Below are positions 7,121-15,788 of a stretch of 64,000 nt of DNA, one piece after another (positions within the stretch are counted from its first letter, which is position 1; each line of letters opens with the position of its first letter). The notes under the pieces were generated by a model. It made no database searches. It had not been told where the DNA came from and was given only the letters and a program-made list of their open reading frames with translations. The stretch is taken from contig JBMNHF010000020.1 of assembly GCA_050950205.1 (NCBI GenBank), forward strand, positions 124,001-188,000. The letters are read 5' to 3'. This stretch comes from WRAV01 sp050950205 (GTDB lineage Bacteria > Bacillota > Clostridia > Oscillospirales > Ruminococcaceae). A program made the position numbers and the translations under genes.

Positions 7121-8413
7121 ATGAAAGCCATTGTAAGAAAACATCCCGTAGAAGGAAATATCACCGTCCCCAGTTCCAAAAGCCATACCATACGGGCACT
7201 GATCATTGCCACCTTGGCGGGAGGACGATCGGTGATCTCCAATCCGCTGCTCAGCGAGGACTGCAAAGCAGCTATGCGGATTGCACAGCAATTTGGCTCT
7301 ACTGTAACAGTGCAAGAAGGAAAATGGATTGTAGATGGGCCAAAGGACGGACTGCGTGTGCCGGATGATGTGGTGAATGTGGACAACTCCGGAACCACCC
7401 TTTACTTTATGACCTCCATTGCGGCCTTGCTGCCGGAATGGACGGTGTTTACAGGGGACGCATCCATCCGCAAGCGCGCCGTTACCCCTCTGCTCAACGT
7501 TTTAAAGCAGTTGGGCGCAGAAGCGGAAACAACCCGAAAAGACTGCGACGCTGCACCTTTCTTTATCCGCGGCCCCATCAAGGGCGGCACGGTAGAGGTT
7601 CCGTGCACAACCTCTCAATACATCTCTTCTCTGATGATTGCAGCCCCCATCTGCCAGGGAACTATGCGGATCACAACCCAAAAGCCTACGGAAACCCCCT
7701 ACCTGGATATGACCATCAAATGGCTGCGGGAAGCGGGAATCACCGTCAACTACGACGAAGCGGGACACAAGTGGTTTGAGATTGCGGGGGGACAGCGCTA
7801 TCTTCCCTTTGAGAAGGTCATACCTAGCGACTGGTCCAGTGTGGCCTTTCCCACCGTGGCGGGGTTGGTGCCGGGCAGCGAACTGGTGATCAACAACATG
7901 GATTTTCAGGATACACAGGGGGACGCAGCCGTCATCGACCATCTGATCAGAATGGGAGCCGATATCACCAAGGACAGCGTAAAGGGCAGCCTGATTATGC
8001 GGGGCGGAAACAAGCTGCGTGGCATCACCATCGATATGCTCAACACCCCGGATGCCCTGCCTATTCTCTCGGTGGTAGGAGCGCTGGCAGAAGGAACAAC
8101 GGTGCTCGATAATGTAGCGGGGGCAAGACTAAAGGAGACCGATCGCGTCCAGGCCATGACGGAATCCCTAAAGAAAATGGGAGTGGACATCGAAGCAACA
8201 GAAAACACCATCACCATCCATGGCGGAAAGCCGCTGCAGGGGTGCGAACTGGAAAGCTACCAGGATCATCGGATTGCCATGGCATTGACAGTAGCCGGAC
8301 TGTATGCGGAAGGAACCACCACCATCCGGGATGCAGAGTGCGCCAGTGTCACCTTCCCCGACTTTTATGAGAAGCTCAACAACATCGGTGCCGGCATCGT
8401 CTTGGAAGACTAG
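7121..8413 (+). CDS. aroA: EPSP synthase (3-phosphoshikimate 1-carboxyvinyltransferase) homologue
   Basis: The 430-residue protein has the EPSP-synthase fold signatures: SSKSHTIRA (Lys20, Ser21, Arg25), DNSGTT (residues 88-93), GDASIRKRA, TSQYISS, RLKETDR, YQDHRIAMA and FPDFYEKL. The enzyme transfers enolpyruvate from PEP to shikimate-3-phosphate. One oddity is NSGTTLYFM, where family members normally have Arg at the position occupied here by Tyr95; RKRAV also replaces the usual RPM. ATG 7121 is chosen for GAAAGGGG 6 nt upstream. It stands alone, not in an aro operon, beside a carboxylate transporter and an oxidoreductase. It may be the normal shikimate enzyme or a paralogue with another substrate. 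Confidence 0.75.
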   Translation: MKAIVRKHPVEGNITVPSSKSHTIRALIIATLAGGRSVISNPLLSEDCKAAMRIAQQFGSTVTVQEGKWIVDGPKDGLRVPDDVVNVDNSGTTLYFMTSIAALLPEWTVFTGDASIRKRAVTPLLNVLKQLGAEAETTRKDCDAAPFFIRGPIKGGTVEVPCTTSQYISSLMIAAPICQGTMRITTQKPTETPYLDMTIKWLREAGITVNYDEAGHKWFEIAGGQRYLPFEKVIPSDWSSVAFPTVAGLVPGSELVINNMDFQDTQGDAAVIDHLIRMGADITKDSVKGSLIMRGGNKLRGITIDMLNTPDALPILSVVGALAEGTTVLDNVAGARLKETDRVQAMTESLKKMGVDIEATENTITIHGGKPLQGCELESYQDHRIAMALTVAGLYAEGTTTIRDAECASVTFPDFYEKLNNIGAGIVLED

Positions 8414-8913
8414 CCACCTTTCAAAGACCTCAAGGCTCCCGGTAGACGAAGCCTTAAGAATCTTTTCAGAGCCAGAGAGCCAGTGGGATCACAAGGGATA
8501 CGGCTTATTTCCTATCCGTAAAATGTATATAGGCCGATTCCCAGTGGAGGTACAGGTCAAGGCTAGGGGAAAACAGAAGCCTAAAAGCCACTCTCCGCTT
8601 TTGTTTCTTCCAAAACTCTCATTTCGCAGGATGTGAAAAACAGCCGGCGTTTCCAACGGGAAATGCTGGCTGTTGGTAAAATGCCGCTGGAATGCTATCC
8701 CACTTAGGGCCAAATATAGAATGCTGCCATCAGCCTTGTGCTTGCTTTGGAGGGAGTGCTCGGGGCAGCGCTTGTTCGGATGCGCCTGAGTTGTGATCGG
8801 TTCTGTTCTTTGGTGCCGGCACAGAATTTGGGGGCACCGGCATCGCTCCTTATGGAGATGCCATTGTGATCACCAAGGGACCCATTTTCAACAAGAAGAT
8901 AGGAGTGTTGTCC
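8414..8913. other. Intergenic region with hairpins, no gene recognised
   Basis: This 500-base gap contains no reading frame that I can support. It holds a small inverted repeat AAGGCT...AGCCTT just after the aroA-like stop and a strong hairpin at 8639-8674. A short open stretch in the frame of the downstream oxidoreductase (about 8800-8913) has no start with a ribosome-binding site. Confidence 0.5.
8639..8674 (-). terminator. 16-bp hairpin with T-run on the minus strand
   Basis: AACAGCCGGCGTTTCC and GGAAATGCTGGCTGTT pair over 16 positions with two G-T type mismatches and a four-base loop. On the minus strand the stem is followed by TTTTT, so it terminates minus-strand reading or acts as a boundary; on the plus strand there is no T-run. 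Confidence 0.45.
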
Positions 8914-10140
8914 GTGACACGTTATGTAAAGGAGCAGGAACGCAGTCTGCCGGTTAAAAAAAGCTGTGATGTGCTGATTGCAGGCGGAGGAGTTGCCGGC
9001 ATATCGGCAGCCATTGCCGCCGCCCGTTGTGGCGCAAAGGTGGTGCTGCTGGAGCGCCAATATCTGCTGGGGGGACTGGCCACCCTTGGAAACATCACGA
9101 TCTACATGCCTATGGATGATGGTAAGGGGCATCAGGCGCAGTTTGGTATTGTGGAAGAGCTGTTCCGACTTTCCATCAAACATGGCGCGGAAACCACCTA
9201 CCCCTCCATCTGGCTGGAGGATGCACCTCTGGAAGCCCGCAGCAAAACCCGCATGTCGGCTCAGTTCAATCCCCACTTCTTCGCTTTGGAAGCGGAAAAG
9301 CTGCTGACCGAGCTGGGAGTGACGATTTTGTATGGTGCTTTGGCCTGTGGTGTCACCATGGAGGGCAATCGCATCCAAACCGTCATCGTCGAAACCATAT
9401 CCGGGCGCAGTGCCATTGCTGCCAAAGCAGTGATCGACAGCACGGGAGATTCCCATATCTGTCAATATGCCGGGGCCAAAACAGCCGAGTTCTCGCGGGG
9501 AAGCGGGTTGGCCAGTTGGTACTATTACTTCTCCAATCAACAGGTTCGTTTGCGGATGTACGGTATGCCCGAGGTCACCATCAGCGATGAAGAGCAAGCC
9601 ACCTTGGCCAGTGCAGGAAACGAAAAAGTGGAGATTCCCGGCAAGCGGTACAATCCGCTGGATGAAGATCAGCTCAGCGAAATGCTGATTTTATCCCATC
9701 AGAGCATGCTGGGCGATATTCTTCAGCGCCGCAAGGAGGATCCCCAATTGGTGCCGGTCACCATGTCCACCATTCCGCTGCTGCGAATGACCCGCAGGCT
9801 GGAGGGGGCATTGGTGATGGACGATCTCGAGTACACCTATATGGAGGACAGCATCGGCACCATCAGCGACTGGCGGCGGCGAGGTTACGTTTACGAGCTC
9901 CCCTTCCGCTGTCTATACGGCGGGGAAGTGCCCAATCTTTTAGTGGCCGGGCGCAACATATCGGTGACCGAATCCATGTGGGACATCACACGGGTGATTC
10001 CCCCATGCGTCGTCACCGGCCAGGCGGCCGGGGTGGCTGCGTCCCTCACCAGCGATTTCCCCTCCCTTGACGTTGGCAAGCTGCAGCAAAAGCTCGCAGA
10101 GCAGGGGGTACGTCTTCACTGCGACGATATTCTGCCTTAA
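8914..10140 (+). CDS. FAD-dependent oxidoreductase (FAD_oxidored family)
   Basis: The 408-residue protein opens with a Rossmann dinucleotide motif, AGGGVAGISAAIAAA (residues 23-37), then LLERQYLLGGLATLG. It ends with the FAD-contacting segment LLVAGRNISVTESMWD and VTGQAAGVAA. These mark a flavin oxidoreductase/dehydrogenase of the PF12831 type, whose substrates are mostly unknown and often carboxylates or sugar derivatives. GTG 8914 is chosen because AGGAG lies 8 nt upstream; GTG 8866 is in frame but lacks a site. The upstream genes encode an EPSP-synthase homologue and a Tct transporter, suggesting a carboxylate pathway. A terminator follows. Confidence 0.8.
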   Translation: MTRYVKEQERSLPVKKSCDVLIAGGGVAGISAAIAAARCGAKVVLLERQYLLGGLATLGNITIYMPMDDGKGHQAQFGIVEELFRLSIKHGAETTYPSIWLEDAPLEARSKTRMSAQFNPHFFALEAEKLLTELGVTILYGALACGVTMEGNRIQTVIVETISGRSAIAAKAVIDSTGDSHICQYAGAKTAEFSRGSGLASWYYYFSNQQVRLRMYGMPEVTISDEEQATLASAGNEKVEIPGKRYNPLDEDQLSEMLILSHQSMLGDILQRRKEDPQLVPVTMSTIPLLRMTRRLEGALVMDDLEYTYMEDSIGTISDWRRRGYVYELPFRCLYGGEVPNLLVAGRNISVTESMWDITRVIPPCVVTGQAAGVAASLTSDFPSLDVGKLQQKLAEQGVRLHCDDILP

Positions 10141-10211
10141 GTGCCTTTGATTGGCGGGGCAAGGCTTTTTCCATATTCGGCACCGCCAACTCAAACAGAC
10201 TTTTATCAGCC

Positions 10212-10238
10212 AAAAACCACCCATGACGGGTGGTTTTT
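10212..10238 (+). terminator. Intrinsic terminator after the FAD oxidoreductase
   Basis: AAAAACCACCC and GGGTGGTTTTT form an 11-bp stem with a five-base loop. It is symmetrical and could serve both strands. Confidence 0.85.
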
Positions 10239-10372
10239 AAATTTAAAACGATAAGATAAGGCAGTGGAAACAACAGCAAAGAGAAGCTCTCAGGCCACCT
10301 TAACGGCGGCTAGGGGCTTTTATTTTATAATGGATAGGTGTGGAGAAGTGTGTATAGCGTATTGCAACATAG

Positions 10373-10411
10373 AAAAACCGCCTAGTTTTGCGATAACTAA
10401 GCGGTTTTTTT
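10373..10411 (-). terminator. Terminator downstream of tRNA-Trp
   Basis: AAAAACCGCCTAGTT and AACTAAGCGGTTTTTTT form a near-perfect stem. On the minus strand it lies 3 nt after the tRNA CCA end and has a T-run. Confidence 0.75.
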
Positions 10412-10413
10412 CT

Positions 10414-10489
10414 TGGCAGGGGTAGAAGGATTCGAACCCTCGGCACACGGTTTTGGAGACCGTTGCTCTACCAACTGAGCTATACCCCT
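10414..10489 (-). tRNA. tRNA-Trp (anticodon CCA)
   Basis: The minus strand folds into a cloverleaf: acceptor AGGGGTA/TACCCCT, D-arm with AGCTCAGTTGG, anticodon stem ACGGT/ACCGT around the loop CTCCAAA, and T-arm GGTTCGAATCC. The terminal CCA is encoded in the DNA. The anticodon CCA specifies tryptophan. Confidence 0.95.
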
Positions 10490-10509
10490 ATGTGGCAAGT
10501 CCGTTTTAT

Positions 10510-10538
10510 AGTATAGCTTTTCCAGTAGGAATTGTCAA
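10510..10538 (-). promoter_or_regulatory. Promoter of tRNA-Trp
   Basis: On the minus strand TTGACA (10538-10533) and TATACT (10515-10510) are 17 nt apart, about 20 nt upstream of the mature tRNA. Confidence 0.85.
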
Positions 10539-10558
10539 GGGTTTTTCCAACTTCCCGC

Positions 10559-10592
10559 GAAAAAAGACGCCTGCGGTATGAGGCGTCTTTTT
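10559..10592 (-). terminator. Terminator of the V-ATPase operon
   Basis: AAAAAGACGCCT and AGGCGTCTTTTT form a 12-bp stem with an eight-base loop, 16 nt after the atpD stop; the minus strand ends in a T-run. Confidence 0.9.
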
Positions 10593-10607
10593 ATCTTTGC
10601 ATCCAAG

Positions 10608-11279
10608 TTAGCCGGCCATTTCGTCCCGGGCTTTTTGTTCCTCAATTGCTTGCTGAACAATCATATCCTTAACCTTCATCAGGCGGGTGGTGTTACCCCG
10701 GTCGTTTTCTTCCAGCTTCATGCGGATGTACCGAATCGTTTCCTGCAGATCGGGAATTCGGACATACTCCAAGGCGTTTACGGTGCGCCGGGTCTTTTCA
10801 ATTTCCTCCGCCAACAGCTGAGCACTCTTTTCCATCTGCGCCAGCTTGAGCATATAGGGCAACACATCGGCCAGAGCGGCCACCGAGCTGTCCAGCTCGC
10901 CGGAAGTGGAGACAAATCCGTAGGAGTAGTTATCCCCTTCCCCGCCGGAGGTTTCGAAGGTAAACACCGGCACAATGACGCTCATCAGGTTTTGGGAACC
11001 AACCTCCAGCTCCACCCTCTGCTTGGGCATCATCAGAGCTTCATCCAGGGCAGCGGGACTCATGACGGCACCGGCAATGACAAAGCCTTCGTACACTCCC
11101 ATAATCTTCTCTTCCACGGTTTTGCGCAGCTCCTGATTTTCCCGCACCAAGGCTAGGAATTTCTTCATCAGGTCGTCCCGCTTGTCCTTGAGGAGCTTGT
11201 GCCCCTTTTGGGAGGTTCGCAGCTTCTTTTTTAGGTTGGCCAGTTCCATCCGAGTGGGGTTGACGCGTATCAGGGCCAT
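10608..11279 (-). CDS. atpD: V-type ATPase subunit D (central rotor shaft)
   Basis: The 223-residue protein begins ALIRVNPTRMELANLKKKL, the conserved start of V/A-ATPase subunit D. It is rich in long amphipathic helices at both ends (to residue 70 and from residue 125), as expected for the coiled-coil shaft that rotates inside the A3B3 head. AAGGGGGG precedes the ATG. It is the last gene of the nine-gene operon, 12 nt after atpB, and is followed by a terminator. Confidence 0.93.
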   Translation of the reverse strand: MALIRVNPTRMELANLKKKLRTSQKGHKLLKDKRDDLMKKFLALVRENQELRKTVEEKIMGVYEGFVIAGAVMSPAALDEALMMPKQRVELEVGSQNLMSVIVPVFTFETSGGEGDNYSYGFVSTSGELDSSVAALADVLPYMLKLAQMEKSAQLLAEEIEKTRRTVNALEYVRIPDLQETIRYIRMKLEENDRGNTTRLMKVKDMIVQQAIEEQKARDEMAG

Positions 11280-11291
11280 ATCAGTCCCCCC

Positions 11292-12671
11292 TTACTGCGC
11301 CTGCTTGGGCAGATATTTCTCGATGAATTCGGGCCGAATTCGCTTGAGTTCGGTGGTGGGCAGGATGGACAGCAGCTCCCAGCCAATGGAAAGCGTCTCC
11401 TCGATGGAGCGATCGATATCGTACCCCTGAGAGACATAGTGCTTTTCAAACTCATCGGCGAATTTGGCGTAGAGGAGATCCAGTTCAGACAGAGCAGCCT
11501 CGCCCAGAATGGTCATCAGCTCCTTGGCTTCCTTACCTTGGGCATAGGCGGCAAAGAGCTGGTTCATGGTTCCTGCGTGGTCCGCCCGGGTTTTGCCTTC
11601 CCCGATCCCCTTGTCCTTCAGACGGGACAGGGAGGGTAGTACGTCGATGGGAGGCATGACATCCTTGCGGTACAGCTCCCGGGACAGGATAATCTGCCCT
11701 TCGGTGATGTAACCGGTCAGGTCGGGGATGGGATGAGTTTTGTCATCCTCCGGCATGGTGAGGATGGGAATCATGGTAATGGAGCCTTGGGAATCCTTCC
11801 GCCGGCCGGCCCGCTCGTATATGGTGGCAAGGTCGGTATACAGGTATCCGGGATAGCCACGGCGGCCAGGCACTTCCTTGCGGGCGGAGGAAACCTCCCG
11901 CAGGGCCTCGGCGTAGTTGGTGATGTCGGTCAGAATCACCAGTACGTGCATATCCTTTTCAAAGGCCAGATATTCGGCGGCGGTCAGCGCCATACGAGGG
12001 GTGGAGATACGCTCGATGGCCGGGTCGTTGGCCAAGTTGATGAACAGCACGGTGCGGTCCAAAGCTCCGGTCACCCGGAAGTCTTCAATGAAGAAGTCGG
12101 CTTCCTCGAAGGTGATGCCGATGGCGGCAAACACCACGGCGAACTTGCTGTCGGTACCCAGCACCTTGGCCTGACGGGCAATCTGAGCCGCCAACTTGGC
12201 ATGGGGAAGCCCCGAACCGGAGAAGATGGGCAGCTTCTGACCCCGAACCAGAGTGTTCAGGCCATCGATGGCGGAGATGCCGGTTTGGATGAATTCGGAA
12301 GGGTAGTCCCGGGCAGCGGGGTTCATGGGCAGACCGTTGATGTCCATCCGCTTGTCGGGAATGATGTTGGGGCCACCGTCGATGGGGGTACCCATACCGG
12401 AAAAGATCCGGCCCAGCATATCCTCGGAGACCGGCATATCCTGGCTTTTTCCCAAAAAGCGGACCTTAGAATGCTCCAGGTTGATGCCGGTGCTGCTTTC
12501 AAACAGCTGAACCAGCACATTGCTGCCGTTAACTTCCAAAACCTTGCAGCGGCGAACGCTGCCATCGGGCAGCTCGATTTCTCCCAGTTCGTTGTAGGCT
12601 ACCCCTTCCACACCCTGGACCAGCATCAGAGGGCCGGCCACTTCCTGGATGGTTCTGTATTCCTTAATCAT
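11292..12671 (-). CDS. atpB: V-type ATPase subunit B (non-catalytic head subunit)
   Basis: The 459-residue protein contains SGSGLPHAKLAAQIARQ in place of a true P-loop, the normal state of the regulatory B subunit. It also has MNPAARDYPSEFIQTGISAI and LTGYITEGQIILSREL, hallmarks of the family. It alternates with subunit A in the hexameric head. The start overlaps the end of atpA by 8 nt, implying coupled translation and balanced A:B amounts. Confidence 0.95.
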   Translation of the reverse strand: MIKEYRTIQEVAGPLMLVQGVEGVAYNELGEIELPDGSVRRCKVLEVNGSNVLVQLFESSTGINLEHSKVRFLGKSQDMPVSEDMLGRIFSGMGTPIDGGPNIIPDKRMDINGLPMNPAARDYPSEFIQTGISAIDGLNTLVRGQKLPIFSGSGLPHAKLAAQIARQAKVLGTDSKFAVVFAAIGITFEEADFFIEDFRVTGALDRTVLFINLANDPAIERISTPRMALTAAEYLAFEKDMHVLVILTDITNYAEALREVSSARKEVPGRRGYPGYLYTDLATIYERAGRRKDSQGSITMIPILTMPEDDKTHPIPDLTGYITEGQIILSRELYRKDVMPPIDVLPSLSRLKDKGIGEGKTRADHAGTMNQLFAAYAQGKEAKELMTILGEAALSELDLLYAKFADEFEKHYVSQGYDIDRSIEETLSIGWELLSILPTTELKRIRPEFIEKYLPKQAQ

Positions 12672-14451
12672 TGTCGGCGCCCTCCTTTGTCAGCAGAGAG
12701 GAAAGCTCCGCTTCCAATTCCTGCTTGGTATTCCTAATATACTCCAGAGCTTCTTCCTCTGGGACGAACTTGGCTCTGGCAATCTTCTCTCTCACCTTCA
12801 TGGCAAAGATGTCCCCCACGTCGGCTCCCGCTTTCAGAGCTTCGTGGGAGCGGCGGGAAAAGGTGATGACCAGATCCAGCATGGCCACCTGCTTGGCCAG
12901 AGAGGTGTAGGTGTCTACCTCGTCAAAGCCGTTCTGCTGCAGGTAGTCCTCCCGGATGACACGGGCCGCTTCCAGCTTGAGGCGGTCGGTGGCAGAAAGG
13001 GAGTCGTAACCCACCAGCTGCACAATTTCCTGCAGCTCTGCCTCTTCCTGAAGAATAGACATGGTTTCGGTGTGAAGAGCGCCCCAGCCTTCCATTACAC
13101 TGTTGTTCATGAACTCTTTGATCTGATCGAGGTAGAGGGAGTAGGAGTTGAGCCAGTCGATGGCGGGGAAATGGCGGCGGTAAGCCAACGAGCTGCTCAG
13201 CTCCCAGTACACCTTGACGATGCGCAGGGTGGACTGTACCACCGGGTCAGACATATCGCCGCCGGCGGGAGAAACCGCGCCGATGGCGGAGATGGAACCT
13301 TCCCGATCCTCATCAGGGCTGCACAGAGTCTTAACCTTACCAGCCCGCTCGTAGAACTGGGCCAGACGACTGGTCAAATAGGCAGGATAGCCTTCTTCGC
13401 CGGGCATCTCTTCCAGACGGCCGGACATTTCCCGTAGAGCCTCGGCCCAACGGCTGGTGGAGTCGGCCATAATGGCCACGTTGTAGCCCATATCCCGGAA
13501 GTACTCGGCAATGGTGATGCCGGTGTAGATACAGGCTTCCCGGGCGGCTACCGGCATGTCGGAGGTGTTGGCAATCAGCACTGTCCGCTCCATGATGGAC
13601 TTGCCGGATTTGGGGTCCTTCAGCTCGGGGAATTCCATCAAAACGTCGGTCATTTCGTTGCCCCGCTCACCGCAGCCGATGTACACCACGATGTCCACAT
13701 CGGCCCACTTGGCCAGCTGGTGCTGTACCACCGTTTTCCCCGAACCAAAGGGGCCGGGAACGGCGGCGGTACCTCCCCGGGAGATGGGGAACAGGGTGTC
13801 GATGACACGCTGACCCGTCACCATAGGGGTGTTGGGAGGCAGTTTGCTCTTATAGGGGCGCTGTCTGCGCACAGGCCAGCGCTGCAGCATTTGAACGGTA
13901 ACTTCGGAACCATCCGCCTTTTTGACGGTGGCGATAGGTTCTACAATGGAGAACTGCCCCTGTTCGATCTTCACCAGTTCCCCTTCCACCCCTACGGGGC
14001 AGAGAATGCGGTGGGTGATGATGGAAGTTTCCTGCACGGTGCCCAGCACATCGCCGGGGAACACTTTGTCTCCCACCTTTGCCACCGGAACAAACTCCCA
14101 TTTTTTATGGTGGTCCAGAGAGGTAACTTCAATGCCCCTGGTAATGGAGCTTCCCACCATCTGACGAATCACTTCCAAAGGGCGCTGGATGCCGTCAAAA
14201 ATCATGGTGAGGATACCGGGGGCCAGCTCCACCGAAAGCGGAGCGCCGGTGGATACCACCTGAGCCCCGGGCCGCAGACCGGAGGTCTCTTCGTATACCT
14301 GTATGGAGGCACGATCGCCTCGCATCTCGATAATCTCGCCAATCAGCTTATGTTCGCCAACATGGACCATGTCGAACATGTTAGCATCCCGCATACCCTT
14401 GGCCACAACCAGCGGACCCGCTATTTTGACAATTGTGCCGATACTCGCCAA
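12664..14451 (-). CDS. atpA: V-type ATPase catalytic subunit A
   Basis: The 595-residue protein contains the Walker A motif GPFGSGKT at about residues 233-240, then GERGNEMTDVL and the family-specific insert of about 90 residues between residues 110 and 200. It hydrolyses or makes ATP at the A/B interfaces. I chose TTG 14451 because AGGTGA lies 5 nt upstream and the product then starts MASIGTIVKIAGPL, as usual. GTG 14460 is the alternative; the longer frame to 14547 runs inside atpF and is unlikely. Confidence 0.95.
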   Translation of the reverse strand: MASIGTIVKIAGPLVVAKGMRDANMFDMVHVGEHKLIGEIIEMRGDRASIQVYEETSGLRPGAQVVSTGAPLSVELAPGILTMIFDGIQRPLEVIRQMVGSSITRGIEVTSLDHHKKWEFVPVAKVGDKVFPGDVLGTVQETSIITHRILCPVGVEGELVKIEQGQFSIVEPIATVKKADGSEVTVQMLQRWPVRRQRPYKSKLPPNTPMVTGQRVIDTLFPISRGGTAAVPGPFGSGKTVVQHQLAKWADVDIVVYIGCGERGNEMTDVLMEFPELKDPKSGKSIMERTVLIANTSDMPVAAREACIYTGITIAEYFRDMGYNVAIMADSTSRWAEALREMSGRLEEMPGEEGYPAYLTSRLAQFYERAGKVKTLCSPDEDREGSISAIGAVSPAGGDMSDPVVQSTLRIVKVYWELSSSLAYRRHFPAIDWLNSYSLYLDQIKEFMNNSVMEGWGALHTETMSILQEEAELQEIVQLVGYDSLSATDRLKLEAARVIREDYLQQNGFDEVDTYTSLAKQVAMLDLVITFSRRSHEALKAGADVGDIFAMKVREKIARAKFVPEEEALEYIRNTKQELEAELSSLLTKEGADND

Positions 14452-14467
14452 TCCTTTCACCTGCTTT

Positions 14468-14785
14468 CTAATGATTGAGTATATCCGCACCCACGGCCCG
14501 CTCCACGCTTTTGCGCAGGTTCTGCATACCAATGCCGAGGGTTCCATCCCGCCCGGGGATGGGAATAATCGCGGGAATCCGCGTATCCTTGTATTTGTCC
14601 AGTAGTCCGGGAGCCTTTGCCAGAGCTTGCTCGGTGAGGAATACCACTCCGTACTCCTCCTTTACCAGCCGCTCCACCGTGGAAAATATTTCGGCGGACT
14701 CCTCCACCTCTATCACTTCAAAGCCCACGGCGCGAAAGCCCATGACGCTTGCCTTTTCGCCGACTACGGCTATTTTGCTACGCAT
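14468..14785 (-). CDS. atpF: V-type ATPase subunit F
   Basis: The 105-residue product begins MRSKIAVVGEKASVMGFRAVG and continues VIEVEESAE, matching the small CheY-like F subunit that binds the D shaft. ATG 14785 overlaps the last codons of atpC, and AAAGG lies 13 nt upstream. A GTG at 14794 would also be in frame. The position between C and A is the usual one in bacterial V-ATPase operons. Confidence 0.9.
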   Translation of the reverse strand: MRSKIAVVGEKASVMGFRAVGFEVIEVEESAEIFSTVERLVKEEYGVVFLTEQALAKAPGLLDKYKDTRIPAIIPIPGRDGTLGIGMQNLRKSVERAVGADILNH

Positions 14786-15773
14786 AGGTTTCACGCAACC
14801 TTTCTTTAATCAATTCCGGGGCCACCCCCGCCAAACGGGAGGCCATTACAATGCGCACCGCCTTGATTTCCGCTTCCTTGGCGGTGGCGTACACAATCAG
14901 CAGCTCCACCCCAAAGGGGACCAACCGGACACTGTCCAGCACAGCGGTGATGCAATCGTCGCAAAGCCGCTCAAATTGGGTCAGCCCCTTGCCGCTGCGC
15001 AGAGCATCGAAAGCCGGTTCCAGGGTGGGACCGTAATCGCTGCCTTCCATCAGGGCAAGGATGCTGTCCATCCCTTTGGCAAAGGCATCGGCCAAATCGC
15101 TGACATCCAGATTGCCGCCGGGAGCCAGCACCCGCTTTACAAAGTCCAGATCTTTGTCGATCCGCTTCATCCGCACCAGGCTGCGCAGGTTTGCAATATC
15201 GATTTTGGCCTTGACCAGCTTGTGGAGAAAGGGGATCTTGTATTCCATTGCTTTTTGCAGCATGGCGGCCAGCATGGCCCGGTCCACAATGACATCCACC
15301 CACTGAGGATCCCCTGTGCGGGCCAGAGCATCGGTGGCCTCCGCCACCGATTCCGCCAGAAGACCGGGAGTCTGCTGGTATTTTTGCAACCTGAGTTCCT
15401 CTTGCAGTACCGCCACCGGAACACTGCCCATCTCTACCAGCTCAACCTGCTCCTTGTCCATGGCTTGCGCCTTGATTAGAATTTTCAGGTTGAGGGCATC
15501 GTACTCGTAGCGCAGCAAGTCCAGAAAATCGTGCTCCTCGGAAAGGCTCTTTAGAAAATCATAGGTTTCGGTAAGGTTCTCACTCAAGGCCTGTTCGTAG
15601 TGTTCTATGGGAACCCCTACTCCAATGCCGGCGTCGTTTGCGATTTTCCAGGCTTCGTCCAAGGTTTGGGCCTCAATCATCTGAACCAGCTGCCGCTGGG
15701 TCAGAAGCTTGCGCTCCAATGACTTGATTCGGGAACTTGCGTGGAGGAAATCGGTATCCTTAAACTTGATCAA
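14778..15773 (-). CDS. atpC: V-type ATPase subunit C (rotor-ring adapter)
   Basis: The 331-residue, mostly helical protein carries the pattern of three repeated helical units of subunit C/d (HDFLDLLRYEYDALNLKILI near residue 85; FLHKLVKAKIDIANLRSLVR near 185). It seats the D/F shaft on the membrane K ring. It lies directly after atpE and overlaps atpF by 8 nt. Length and position are normal. Confidence 0.9.
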   Translation of the reverse strand: MIKFKDTDFLHASSRIKSLERKLLTQRQLVQMIEAQTLDEAWKIANDAGIGVGVPIEHYEQALSENLTETYDFLKSLSEEHDFLDLLRYEYDALNLKILIKAQAMDKEQVELVEMGSVPVAVLQEELRLQKYQQTPGLLAESVAEATDALARTGDPQWVDVIVDRAMLAAMLQKAMEYKIPFLHKLVKAKIDIANLRSLVRMKRIDKDLDFVKRVLAPGGNLDVSDLADAFAKGMDSILALMEGSDYGPTLEPAFDALRSGKGLTQFERLCDDCITAVLDSVRLVPFGVELLIVYATAKEAEIKAVRIVMASRLAGVAPELIKERLRETYA

Positions 15774-15788
15774 CCTTTCACCCCCACT

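Noticed and set aside
8704..9597. 297-residue minus-strand frame opposite the FAD oxidoreductase
   Set aside because: It is His/Gln-rich without domain signatures and opposes a clear Rossmann protein.
11292..12671. AtpB as a catalytic ATPase with a damaged P-loop
   Set aside because: A degenerate P-loop (SGSGLPHAK) is normal for the non-catalytic B subunit.
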